Source of the DNA: Dipylidium caninum
Lineage: Eukaryota; Platyhelminthes; Cestoda; Cyclophyllidea; Dipylidiidae
Direction of reading: 5' to 3'
DNA: 64,000 nucleotides
Assembly (NCBI GenBank): GCA_017562135.1
Contig: QEYB01000850.1
Coordinates: forward strand, 372,001-436,000
Both the position numbers and the translations under genes were made by a program. Positions 39,201-53,400 of this stretch are shown here, one piece after another (within the stretch, counting starts at the first letter, position 1; every line of letters begins with the position of its first letter). Under the pieces are notes generated by a model. That model did not search any database. It saw only the letters and a list, made by a program, of their open reading frames with translations, and was not told the origin of the DNA.

Positions 39201-42200
39201 AATGGAGATGTTAAGAAAGGGGGAGGGTTATACACCTGTCACACTGCTATAGAATAAGAATATCTATTTGTACATATTATGCAAGAAACTATATTGTGTG
39301 TTACATTGTTCATTGTTACTCTCGAAGTCCTCATTCTAAAAGTAAAAAGCATAGTTGCAAATATTGAGGAATTAGAGGGACTGACGCGAGTCAAGAAGCT
39401 ATGCCGTGAGAAAGGTGCTTCACTAATGGCATTGGGGGATGTTAGAAAAAAAGTAAGCATTAAATAAAAGCATCATATCAAACCTTTTTAAGTCTGAAGA
39501 ATGGTTTCAGTAGGTTCATACTTCCACAAAATACTGATCCTCCCACATTTCCCACAGTCTTGAATATGCAAAATTCCGCTAAGTGCGTCGTGTAGACTAA
39601 CCACCTTCAGAATATCCAATCGCATTCGAGCCACGATTTCATTGGTCTACTCATAATCTCTGAGCTCGTGCGCCTATTGGCTCGTTTAAGATCATTGGTG
39701 AAAAAACCGGCCTACTATCAGATACGTCGGAACATAATGAAATGACCAAGTTTCGTAGCAAGCTACAACAGTGACCGGAAAAATCCATCCGCTGTGTACG
39801 GGGAACGGTGGGGGGAAGTGTAATTCCCCTCAAGATTTTCCACTTTCCCTCAGTTTAGTAGTTGGCAATAAAATGAAACGTTGAAATGTTTTGGGGCAGC
39901 CTATTATGACTAGGACAGCATTTAAATGTGGAATTGTCATAGCAATACCAAACAGGGGAGGCTAATATTAAATAGACTTCTACCAAGATCCAAGCCTACG
40001 CAATTGTTTATTGAAACTTTCGATGCTGCTAAGATTAACGAGCAGAACTCTGATTTTCTGATAGAAAGGTGGAAGAACACCTGCAGTGCTTATTAACAGA
40101 AATTGGAATATTACAGGGGCTGGAATTATTCGACTTCGACAAGAAAGCGTTTCATTATTGAACTTTGAGTTTTAGGTAAAATTCCTAAATAATGCGAAAC
40201 AAAGTTCAGTAATCTCACTTCACCATCGGAGAGTGAGTCCACTTCGCCCTTGAATTCATTGCTGCTCTCCTCCTCTGATATCTGAAGTGGCTCCGCTTCA
40301 TCCTCCACATTGGAACTGCCACTCCCCGATGTCATGGTGCCTTGATAAGGAATTGTACACGTGTTTGATGTCTCCATGATATTCGTTTCGCCTATCGTCT
40401 TCATTAGAAGCTTCTCCATTGAGTCGTAAATGACAACTGGAGGAATGCCCTCCGCCGCCAAAGTATCATTGGCATCGAGAACATAGGTCTCAGCAATACT
40501 CTGAATGGATTCAGCATTCTGCAGTGTATCTGGCTCTATTCCATGATCTTCGGGGTGAGTGACGGGGTTCTCCAAGGTGACAGTCGAAGCAGCGGCGCTT
40601 ATTCCCTGTGTGGCAAGATTCTCCTCCTTCGTCTCATCGACAACAGGCAGTGCTTCGATGGGAGGATGAGAGATGCTCTCGGATTCGGTAGTGCTCTTGC
40701 CCCGGATCCAGGTCCGACTGAAGTCCTCCACCAGCGGACTGAGGGCTTGTGCCAACTGAAATTCAAGTAATACCCTCCCTAAGTATGCTCCACTAAGCAT
40801 TCACTTCTCCCCCACCCTCGCCTCTTCTTACAGCCTCATAGGACGCTCAGAACGTCCACGAGTTGTGGCCCTCCCCGCAAAGGTGGAAGACAGTGTTAGG
40901 TTGGAGGTTATGAGACGGGTGGTGCATGTAAAGAGAAAACAACTACCAACAAAAGGGCAGGTCATGCCTTTCTCAAAAGACCTTCACTTTAGAGTGAAGA
41001 CACGATTCAAAGGCGTTCACACTGCCAGTTCGGTTGTTGGGCTACCTTTTCGCCTTAAAGGTATTTCATAATTACGAAGAAGGTGAGGGTCGGTGGACGC
41101 GGCATCGAGTGAATATGGAGGAGGTGGTAGCATTTCCTACTGGGGAGTTAATTTGTCAACAACAGTTGAGGCCTCATCATGTGGTCGCTCGTGCAATGCT
41201 GGCTGCTTTTTCTTCAAAAATGCCTGCCTGTGCATGCCATTAATTTCACGGCGCTGGGACTCCTCCACTCTTCTGGTTGCGCCTGGTTCTGTCGTAGAAA
41301 AGAAACAATGAAAGAAAGTTCGGCTGAAGGTGTGTCCCGGCGATGTGTCCTTAGCTGCCCACGTGTCTCATCGTTCCCGATTGTCATGGGGAAGCCAGTC
41401 TGCACCAGAAGTGCGATGATTTGGTGCACAAACGGCGGCAAGCGTGTATTGCGAAGGAAACAAGGAGGATGCGCACTTGCTCTTGAAGCGGTCGTTTGAT
41501 CGTCTCCACTCGCGTCTGTTCGCACGGTCGGCCCGCTCCTTTTCTCTTGCCTCTTGTACGCAGATGTCTTAACACAGTGGCAGTATTCGTGTGTCTAGTT
41601 CCCACGTTGGACCGCAGCTCGCCAATTGTTCTGTGTGCCTGACTTTGAATGCCCAACCGTGCCTCCTTCCTCCTCGTCGTCCACATGGGCCGGTGGTCTT
41701 CCTCGAGGCTCTCTGACGCCAGCCAAATTGCCAGAAGGAGATTTTTGGAAGCAAGGTCGAGCAGTTTCTCCACTAGTGCATCCATTGCCGAATGCCTCAT
41801 TAATGTTCCTCGAAGCTTGACTGTCTGCACTGTGTGTCAATGTGAATTCTTACCACGAAAGTGGACGCATGTAGGATTTTGTGTCCATTGGCTTTTGCCA
41901 GAAAATAAAGCAATAATGGGATATAATCACGAAAAACCCCTACGACATGAGTGAGAAGAACACTTTGTGCATTTGTAAATAAAAATATGAAACGCATGTT
42001 ACAAGTCAACTCTGCCAGTGGCATCTGAACACAGACTGGACAAAAGACCCGTTTCATATTTTTCAAACGAAAATGCATTTCACAGGGGACGGCACGAGGC
42101 GGTAGTGGTGAGTGGATGCCCCACCCGTGGAGCCTTGGAAAACCAAGAGGTAACCGTCGTTGGGAAACACACAACCGCATGTCGTGGAGTGTTTGGGCAG

Positions 42201-45200
42201 TTGGGGAACTCTTAGGCACACACGTCAAGACGTGGCCACTTCACGAGTGCGTATCCAGGCATGACACCTCGTCTGCGTCTACCAACGGCCAATTAGACCA
42301 GGCGAAAGAAGATGAGACCTCCGCAGTCATAAAGCGAGGTGACAAAAGATGATCAAAGAACTGTTGAAAAATTCGCCTCCCACTGGCCAAACGCTCAACA
42401 GACAATAGGGTAAAGAGTTTGGGTATGAAGAGCGCGCAGTCGGCAATTGTCACCGACACCAAACGTTTAGGCTGAAGAGGTGGACGAGTTATTCGCTGAC
42501 GCCTACGCCTCTGCCCCAGTTTTGTTCTCTAAGCGGCTACTCCGTGCGTAACTGTTGCCCAAAAGCAGAGGAGGGATGATAATCACTGGACAACACAATG
42601 TCGGAGAGGCGGGGTGGGGGGCGTTGGGGGGAAATTGCTTGGAGGATGGAGAGGAAGCGGAAGGGGAAGGGGAGGAAAAAGACCGATAATGCCTAATCCG
42701 GTATAAAACACTCAATCCACTTATGAATTCTGTCCGCCGTTGCGAGTCCGAAGATTGATTTGCAAATAATAATTGAAAAGGAAATTTCCTTTTATAAACG
42801 CCTGGTTCCATAACCTCTGCTGGCCTTTATTAGACACAACTTAATTTGTGGCCACATACTAACCGTTGCATTTTCCCATGGGGATGACCAATTGGGAAAT
42901 GACAAGTGCCCAAAAGGGTGCCAGGATCGTAAGGGAATTTCCAACTCCCAATAGTGCCTCCAGCCATCTGGAAAAGGCCACGGAATAGTTAGATGAAATA
43001 CCGAGAAGCACTTTCACCGAAAGAACCCTCTTCAACGCCTCAACAAGGAAGAGTTATCCCAAAATCGACATGATTAGAAAGAGGTAGCCAGGACGCCTTC
43101 ACGGTATTGTGTAGTATAAAAAAACGGATTATCCAATTAGCAAACTACCTTCCACAACTGGACAAATATTCCTACCGACTTTGCCAACATTGTCTTACAG
43201 CAGTTGCTACGGGTTACTAAGATGGGCACGAGAAGTAGTCTAGGAGGCAAATTCCACAAAACTTTGTGGTACAATCGGTGTTGAAGCCAGGCCCCAATGA
43301 CGACCAAAGAACAGGCTGGGGTACCGGCGAAGCCGTGAGAGGAGACTGGACAAATGGAACAGAAGAAGGGGAGAAAGAGGCGGTTGGGAATAATGTCGTG
43401 CATTTGCCTGTCCACCTCATTCGTGTGCATTTAGTCTCCGTGGTAATGTCAGAGAGTGGAAAGGCATTACCAATTGTTGCTGGCGTTATTGCCTTGCCAA
43501 CAAACTGGCCGAGGTGGAGAGGGGAGAGCGGTCGGAGGGATGGTATCTTTTCGCCTCAACATACACTCACTCGCTAAAGGTTACCAAGTAAGCTCAGACG
43601 ACAATAGAATTAAAATACATTCAAGGTTAATGACAGTCGCTAAAAAGAAAATGTATCGTGAATAATAGCAGATTTAAAAAGACAAGTGTCCCAAAATAGC
43701 ATAATTTATCGAAAGAGCGGAATCTACTTAATTGCGTCAGGGAAGACGAAATGAGAGAGAAGAGGATATGTGTCGTGATAAGGGGAGAGAAGGGGGATTT
43801 GATCTTTACAGTCAGCGGATTGGCAGTGTCGAAGGGAGGAAGACGATTATGTCGGTGGGTAACAGAAAGAGAGTTGAAAGAAGCCCGATTTGGCGAAATG
43901 GGAGGGGCAAAAATTGGTTATTGGCCGGAACCGAAGGCAAAAAACCAGTTTGTTGTCTGTTATAGTTTGACGAGTATGGAGATATTCGGTGGGTGAAAAT
44001 CTTCTCCATTCGTCCAATTGTTTTTGTAAGCAATTCACATGAGAAAGACGACATTTCAGAGTGCATGAGGCATTGGGCCAAAAGCCGATTAATTCAAATT
44101 ACTCCGTAAAATAAACACGGAAAGACAATTTGAAGCTTCCTAGTCTGATAGGAAAACAGCCTGCTGCCATTTAAAAAGTTGCGCTTTCAAATGGGGACGC
44201 CAGCGTCCCGTACCCCCAAGTAACCCCATAAATCATCGCCCCTGCCGCCCACTTTGCATCATAACAGCCAAGTTACCTTCCTCCTCTTTGTTAAACCGTT
44301 TGGTGGCGGGGAAAAAAAAGTAATAATAATAAGGGAAAAAGATCAACTAACCGCTTCCTCCTCATCCTCTCCAAATTTGTTAATTTCAGCTTCCACCTTC
44401 TCAAATAACTCCAATTCCTTCCTCTCCTCCGGCGTGCAAGCGGCTGGAGTCTTGGCCTTCGTCGGCAGTACTGGAGGTGCCGGTGCAGTCGTCAAAGCGG
44501 ACGTAGCGGGCGCCATGGCTGTTGCCGCCGCTGCCGATGCAGCTGCTGCGATCTTGAACTCATCAAATACGGATTGAGTGGTGCTCTTTGCAGCTGTCAT
44601 GGCTGAGTATGTGGCAGTGATGCCTTGAAACATCTTCTCCATCACATAATCTTTGACGTCTCTGTAGGACCAAATCTCCTGGATCACAGGATCACAAACT
44701 GTACTTCCGTTAAGCATCGGTTTTGTAGGCAAACCCACTGACGAGGCGGCAGTAACCGAGGTTGTATTTGTTGTTGTGATGGGCTTCTTAAGGCTATTGA
44801 ACAGGAGACGCGAAGATTTGACCTTGGGGTTTGTCACAGCGACCCGAGGGCCCGAAATTGCCGGGGCTTTCGTCAGACGAGGAGTATCTATGTAAAAGAA
44901 AAAAAATAATACTCAAATTATGTAGCAGCGCATTTGAGCGTAACTTTATATTCCCTTTCACCACTCCGCCTGGTCTTTCCCAGCCTCAAAATAGCCAGCA
45001 ACTCTACAAACACAAATTGAGCGAATTTTAAAACAAGGTATGCTGCAAGCGCCTGAACCAATTCCATTAATGGCTATACACCCCCGAAATTATTCTTACT
45101 GCCACATCTAAATCAAACATCACAGTATTTGAAGGTGGACAAAGTATTAAATAAAACAGAAAAAGTCTCAACGGAAATGGAGGGAAAGGCACTGGGAAGG

Positions 45201-48200
45201 GGAATACCTGCCGGCTTTCCCACTGCCCTCGGTTCCGCTCCGCTCCACCCCACTCCACTCCACCCCGTCCGAACGGACGGACGGACAGAGGCGCCCTAAT
45301 TTATTAGTTGAGGGAAGAGAATGGGACCTGTGCGAGCCAAGTAACTAGTTTCGCAGGTTGTCATCCACCGAGTGAGCGGAGGTGGGACAAAGATAAGATT
45401 ACTGTGATATAATTATGCGTCTAAATACGCAGATATCTTATGCGCCGGAGGTTATCAAAAAGTCGGCCTACATAAATACCGTCATTACTGGCATTATTTC
45501 ATAAGATAACAAGGTGTAAATTTCGAATGTAATTAAATCAGTTGAGTGGACTCGAAGAAGAAGTTGTGTTAATTAGAGGCGTCTGAAGTAAAACCAAAAA
45601 ACACTGAAAGGGTGGAATCCAAGTCTGGGGTCAGAAGAGAAGATTAAAGGAGAAATTGGGTTAGAAAAAAAATTGAAGAGAGAAAATGTAACCACTTTGT
45701 GGCAGGAAGGCCAAGTTCCAAGCTTTCTGGAGGCAAAATCGAGTATCTCCTAGACTTTCAAAATGAGACCGATTGAAAAAATGCGGTTACTTCAACCACC
45801 ATCATCGAATGAAGTCGTGGGGAGAGGAATGGACGAGAGATGGAAGATGAAGCATTATTCCAAAGGGTGAGTTGTCTGGAATTAGGAAGCACGTTGGATG
45901 GGAATGAAATGGGAAAGAAGAGTTTGAGGAAGGTTAAGCGAATTTCCCTTCATTACCACAAGGGAGAGCACCAACTGGGAAGCTACTAACAACACTCCGA
46001 TTGCAGGCTGATCGTGAGACGATTACCTATTTATGAGAAAAAAAACGTGAGAATGATGCTAGTTCCACTCGTGTACTTCACTTAACACGACAGGCGGAGT
46101 CCACAGCGGCAGCCAGTTAACTCCACCCCACAGCAACATATTTACCAGTGCGCTACTTCTTAACCAAGTTAGTTAAAAAGGCTGTCTTTTGTTGTCGCCA
46201 CGTCAACTAACGGCTCTAGAGGTGACTCAGACGTGTCAACCGTAACTCCACTTCTCCACTAGGAAGCCTACTTTGGGGCATTGAGGGAATCCTCTTCTCC
46301 TCCGATACCGCTGTTCGTGTAGGAGTCGATTGTCGGCCAGGCGTCCGAACAGAAGCCGGAAATCGCAGTTGAAGTGGACTGCCCACAGGCTTTTTGACTC
46401 CAACTTCTGCACCAATCGGCGCGGGACCGGGTTTCTTGGGAATTCGATTGGACTGGACTGTGGCACCAACTGCTGTGCCTGGAGGATGGACTCGTTCCAG
46501 CGGCTTAACAGCTGGAGGTGAAGCAGAAAGACCTGGTAAAGTATAGAAAAAAAACGTTATTTTTTTTTCAAATCAACTTCAGATTGAAGAATCTTCATAA
46601 GAATAGGTACAAAGACGATGTAATTTTGAAGTGCTAGAGTTATGCAAATCTGCCCATCTGAACAGACTTGATGAAGTGTTTGATGACTACATCGGAAAAG
46701 TTAATGAGGAGAAAGCCTGGTAAAAACTGCCAACAATATGAATACCTGAAAGACTCAGACATTTTCCGCTATTTCGGGCTATGCTAATGTACACTGCTCC
46801 TCCGAAGTAGACAACGATACGATGAGGAGAGGAACTAAGAGTTGTCTTGGGACCTGGTATAGACTGAGTAGCTGAAAGTGCTCGTGAATAGTGATGTTTT
46901 AAGAAAGAAAGTTCGTTCTGTTATGCAAGCACATCAAATCGGCTACATTCGCGTCGGCCTCGAAGAAGTGTCGCGACAGCGGACACGGAGATTTAGACGG
47001 TGAATTATCTCGAAGACGAATAGGAGCAATTAAAGTCTACGCATGCATTCCACTAGTCATTGCAGATTGACTGTTGGACATGTCACTCTTCGACGTCAAA
47101 GCCTATTTAAAGTCTTCTTCAACTTTATTCTGCTCTTAGAACACCTGACACTATGACAACACGGTTATTTTAAGAAGAAAAGAGCAACAAAGATAGGAGA
47201 GTGGCGGTCATAATTTCAAAATGCTCATATCCACGATGTGCCATCAAAACCCAGACCAGGAAATGCATAATGTGAGAGAGGTAGCTTACTCGGCGAGGCT
47301 CCGGCAATGGGTTTCCGTACACCATTTGGTGTAGTTGGATTTTTTGAAGGTGTTTGCCGAAGAGGAATGCGATTCCGTTGAGTCAGCGGATTAGGTTGGC
47401 CTTGTGGCGACGGTTTAACGGGACCTTTGCGTTGCAAAGTGGATTGAATTGCCGGTGCTTTGGTGGCTTAAGTTAAAAATGGAATGAGTGACTGTCTTTT
47501 CACGACGAACGGCAAGACAAATGTAGGTAAGAGAAGAGAAGTGAAGGCAATTAGGGAGAAAAAGACTGATTAAAATGAATAACTGGCACATTTTAGAAAA
47601 CCACCACAACTTTATAGGAGGGGGGGGGGCGGGTTCCTAGTACAACCTGCGGTTTAGTAAAATTTTTCCTCCCATAACGACCTCAATAAATTAGGAAAAT
47701 GTTATTATAAAAGTTAATTAAGTGGCCTTTTAGTACATTTAAATATTTAATACAATGAACAGAAGTTTATAAACTTCGTGTTAGACCGCAGAGCCTAATC
47801 TCAAAAATGGCAATAACTTGAGAACTTCATGCTAAAAAAAGCATTTTAAACAAAGAAAACTGATGGAGATGTACTCAATATACCTCAAGTGTCATTAATT
47901 ACACATTCATAATGTTAAATTGTAATTTCTAAAATAAATTCCCTCTCTCCTTGTGAAAACAAGAAGTTGACTATTTCGGGTAGTCAATCCTAAGAGCTCA
48001 AGCGATTCGAATTCCGTAAAATACAAGCGGTAGTCAAAGTGACTTCAGCCTTGATTAGAGTAGATTCACAACAGAAGATTAGGCAACAAGGGAACGGAAG
48101 CAACTCAGGCAAACGTTACTTCCACCCATTCTACGTGGTTGTTCAGGTTGACACGATGCCTCCCTTTAAATCGAGTTTAAAAGAAGTCTCGCACTGCCCA

Positions 48201-50442
48201 AGATAGACACCGTAATCCCCGGTCTTTTGGCTCCGAAGCCAAGTTAGTGGACACCATTCAGCGTTCATTATGGGAAACGAGGGACCAAGATACGATTCAG
48301 CGAGACAGGGCGAAGAAATGAAGAACAGAAGCATACATGCGACAAAGCAGGCCCTATATCCTATCTCGTCTTGAGAATGAATTGTATCTCGAATATGAAA
48401 AGGAATTTGAGATCACATCGCCGGATCTCTGTCTTCTCTTTTAGTCCTACTTTTAATTTTGGATGAATGCTTTACTCACACCGAGAACGCTTGAGTAAAT
48501 AAGGCATCATGTCAGGGAATACGACAAAATAATTTTGGCCCACAGATAGTCTTGACTTTTATGCATAAAAGGTGGACACATTGGCCTGGCGGGAAAGGGG
48601 AAAAGATGCAAGTGCTTCAAAAAAACGCAATTCGCTTTCCCTACAGTTCACGCAAAACAACAAAAAAAGTCTTCCAAGAAGCTTATTTGTGCACGAACAA
48701 TCACTTCAAATTGCGCAAATATGGTGCACATTTTGCTCCTAAAAGCGCTCAAAATGGCATCGTAACCCTAGAAATCTAAAGTAAAGTAAGGTAAAGGTAG
48801 ATCTTTTCCCATAATTGGATGACTCCAATTTACGCTTGTTAAATAAGTATTATAATAGTTAAACAATTTAGTATCGAAAGGATTTGTTTTGAGAACCTAT
48901 ACAAAATTTCTCGTGTTGCAATCCCAATCTTTATCTCTTGTGGACGCTACACAAGGCCCTGAGACCCCGTCAAGTCGTCCGACGTAAGGGGAGAAGTTTC
49001 ACTGGGTGCGCCTTCTTGACGTACGGGAGACGCGATTGGTATTTTTGTACCGAATGGTGCCGGACTTGGAAGTCTCAACGCTCTTATGGTCCAGAATTAG
49101 CGGACTCGGAGGCTTTAGACTATTTCCCATTTAAGGCGATGTCACTCATCGTTTCTCCCCATACCATTTAACAATTTTTGCCTGTTTCACTTATTGGAGC
49201 AGTCAATTAGAGTGAGGGAAGCTGTCGCATGGCAAATACTGCCATGGGTACTGGAATGTTGAATAGTTTTAAAGACAGGAAGAAGGGGAGAGCCGAGAAC
49301 CACACCCATCGTGAGAGAGAAGTGAATTTTTGTAGAGATGTACACTTAGTGGAAATTAACATGCATACTTCAGTAGATCTCTTCACCTCGTGAAAATGGA
49401 GAGTGTCTACTTTTCGCTATCATCCCAGTAGCTGCAATTAACACCTTCGTATACAATAGAGTCACCAGTCAAGAGAGGAATGAAAAACAACAAAAGGGAA
49501 AAGACGATGACAATAAGACTTCCTGTCAAAGGAAATAATGAGGAGAAGAGAAGGCAACTGACCTCGAGAAGCTGAATTTTTTGCAGTGTTCTTCTTGACA
49601 ACATTCTTGGGGGACGAGGTGGGAGGTGAGGTAAGCGGCGGTCGAGTGTTACTCGAAAACGTTGTTGTTGGTGGACGCGATGACGCCTTCACAACGCTCG
49701 TCTCTGCATTTCTAGTCGGCTGCCTGTAAACCAGCTTCCGTTGCGGTGTTCGTTGAGGTGGCTAACATTTGATTACGTGTTAAATAACTACCAAATGGTT
49801 AATCAGTCTCATAATGCATCAAAATAGATTCATCTTCATAACCACAACACCCCACCTCGTTCATCTCCAAGTAGTATAAATTTCCACTTGTACGCAATCC
49901 ATTAAACACCTCCATTTGTGCTCCTCCCCTTTTTATCATACCTTTGGGAATGGTTGGGGATGTCTTACGGTATTCACGTCACCGAAGGAGCACAACTCCT
50001 TGGGATAGTTGCCAATATGGAGGCGTGTAACGATCCCACCAACAATTCCATTCATAAATCATGCGAATCAAGCTGATGAATAACGGAAAAAGAGAGGAAT
50101 GGAAGTTGTCGAATTTAAAGGACAGATGGACAGATGCCAGAAGGTAACAACCTGTGCTGTGCTTCAATTTGGATGAGAAAGCGGCCAAATTTTTGGCGCA
50201 AGAGTACATAATGGAGGGAGGATGTAGCGATTATCTCCATCTTCGATCATGGACAGAGTGACTTTTAAGCCTACCTTTCTCTGAATCTTTATAATACGAG
50301 GATTTAATGGTTGAAAAGTACGAAGGATTTAATTTGTACAAAAACATACATACAGTTGAGTTGGTACACTGTTTCCGTCAAGAATGAGGGCAAAAGTGGG
50401 GAGAATTCATCACTATGACATGATCAGACAAGGTAAAAACAG

Positions 50443-50477
<35 letters not shown>

Positions 50478-53400
50478 CCTCCACCGTAGGCATAGATTCG
50501 ACTTCCTCGCCAGCTAAAACAACTCGTCTAGAAATTTGCCTAGTCAAATTTAAAAAAACTCGGAATCTTACTGCCTTTATTGCAAGCAGATTAAATTTGG
50601 AGTCTTCTCGAAAGGCGTTCTACCGCCTGCACTAGAGAATCACGATCTTGGAGTTATTAGTTTGTATGTGGAGTATAGAAATAGTTGGATATCAACACTG
50701 CAATTGGTGAGGAGGGAATTACGTTCACAATTGTAATGTTACATGAGAGGAAAAGTGCCGAGTTGACGGTCTATGAGGGAAGGAAGCCCCGAAGAAGTAA
50801 GGATTGCCTAGTACGAAACGTCAACGCCTTGTCGGCGTCGGTCGAGATTGCGTAAAGAGGCAATTCCATCACCATGTGGGGAAAAATTTGACATAGCAGT
50901 CCACCAACTGAACTTTTATTAAAAAATTGCTGTTAACACTGGTTTGGTCAGACCTCCTGTCTCAGTGGTGAAGGATCTTACAGGCAACACACTGTTCAAG
51001 ATTCCCCCACGCGACAAGTTTAAAAGATTTTCGACTAATAAAAGTGAAAATTAAGTTAATGAATCAGGCAATGTCCACTAGACATGAATAGAACATTTCG
51101 TAAGGCGCCGGAGGTAGGTGGAAGAACGAGACCATTCTAGAAAGTTTCAACTGTCCTATCGCTTTTCACCACTTGCGATCAGCTCCCAGGACGTAATTAA
51201 ACACGGTCAGAAGTGTTTAGGTGTGAGAGGAGAGCGAATCAAGGAATGGATGTGATTTACGCTACAGAAATTCGGCCATGCCTTAAATTTCCCCGAAAAA
51301 GGCATCATTTGAGTAGAGGTAAACAACGTCGCTTATGGCCGAAATGAGTAGTAGTTTCAAGAAAAGCTAAATGAGTAAAAAAGTGAGTTTAAGAAAACAA
51401 GGGAACATGAAATCACAAGATACCTTCTTATGACATAAGAGAAAGACTAGACATGGAGAAGAACCCACTTACAGACTTGTTGGTGGCAGGTGCGGTGATG
51501 GGTCTCTCAGTCGGGACTGAGTGTTTTCGTGTTAATTGCTGCCTCTCTTGAAGGGCTCGACGTAGCCTCTCCGGCACACAGACACTTCCGGCGGCACTGC
51601 TATTACCTCCATCCGTCAAGTCAATAGTGAATGCCTCAGCTTGTCGTCGTGGAGTCGCTAAAATCAAGCCATCCACATCATCACCAAAGACACTGTCACT
51701 TTTAGGCTTAAAACCGCCGGGGATAAAATAGCAGCAAGCGGGGAGCATTGAACTCGATGGAGCAGAAAGCATTCGACTTGCTCTCATCAGAATAGGTAGG
51801 ATCAGGGAGCAGAAGGGTGAGACAGGGATGCAATGAGTTAGAAAAGGCGAGATATGGGCAGAAAACATAAGGCGTAAATCGGAACGCCCTACGAAATAGC
51901 GACCCCCTTGACAACTAAAGGGTAAGAAGACCGAGGGCGGCCACCGATGGACTGCCAAGGCAAGAAGTTAAATAATAACACTCTACTTTCACACTCCGCT
52001 AGAAGTACATGTAAATCTTTAGCGTTATGCAGAGAATTGTCAATAAAATGAGGAATTGAGGAGGAAATCAAAGATCGAGTCTCGAGGTACAAGTATTGAA
52101 GTCGAAAGCAGCTAGTATCCACTCTGATGTAGTCTGTTCCGAACTGTGAGAGTCCGACTTCGGAATACTCATCCCCAAGTCCCACCGAAATGTCGACAGG
52201 TGAATAATCGCACGAAACAAACGGTAACCAAGGCAACAAACAGTAAGGAGAGATTGATGTGCTTGAGGGTAAAATGTGATTTATTTTTCCTTCATTTGAA
52301 CAAAAGATCCACAAAAACTAATCCAATTACACTGGGATGTTGAAGGGCGTCTAGTCAATAACACTTCCTAGAACCGCCTTCGTAATGAGGAAGACTTTGA
52401 AACAACTAAGAGAATAGGATCGTTTGAGACATTGTTGAACTCTTAAAAAGTAAAACTTCGCAAATTTCCCAAACATCTGTATCAGTCTTCGAAAAAAAGT
52501 AGCATTTCAACTTATCACACGTTTTGTTTTTCTCATGTTCTTTCGTTAAAGCTGTTTGTATAAATAAAATCACCAGTGAGGTGAGATTAGAGGTAAACCA
52601 AACGGTTACGGAGTGCAGAGGCAAGGCTCAAGGGTTATATTAGTAGAGAGTAGGATAAATTAAGTGTACCAACAAAGCGATTATCCGCTGTGACATCGTC
52701 CAAATTGATTGTAAATGCCTCGGGAGGTTTGTAGTTCATACCTATAAATCAGTTGCTTTGATGCGAGAAAGATGAACATTATGGGTTTATTAACGCTATG
52801 TCTAAAATAACTTTAGATTTCAATGGTTAGAAAAAAAGAGGCCTCATATTAGCGCAGTTTATTTCAAAACGAGTCATCATTTGGTTATTGCCCTTGCTCG
52901 AGTCCCTAAACTCCTATTTCGCCTGACCCAAACAACACATTTGGAACAGAAGTGATTCGGAGTGATGTAGATAATTCGAAGAATTACTTAACTCCAATAA
53001 AGAGGAGAAGAGGACTCAGCTGCTACGAGATGAATATTCAGCAACGAAAAGGATTCTAAGTCTACTGCATGATTTGTCTATGCCTCTGTGGAATCAACGG
53101 CCTATGTTTGTTACTAGGGCCGGACAACGGAAGTGCACACTAGACCAACTTGGATACGAGGCATTGTCACACTCGCTCGTAGCTTAGACCTCTACCAGTT
53201 ATTTTAACTCATTAAGATGCTGGATATAATGTGCCATAACGGTCCGAAGTTAAAGTCATATTGTCATATGAAAGTTCAGTTGTGCCAATCTCTCATTTTG
53301 TGTGGAAACCTAATTCGTGTGGAATGCGTTCTGCTTAGGAAAAACAAAACTGAGCACTACATCTTCTGCTGCCTACAAGTAACAGTGCGAGAAACTTAAA

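Noticed and set aside
44254..44577. Plus-strand Ala/Ser-rich frame of 107 codons
   Set aside because: It is the antisense shadow of the Ala-rich part of exon 8, which has good splice sites and phase on the minus strand.
50447..50474. CT repeat considered as a GAGA-type regulatory element
   Set aside because: It is a plain dinucleotide microsatellite deep in an intron, with no promoter context.
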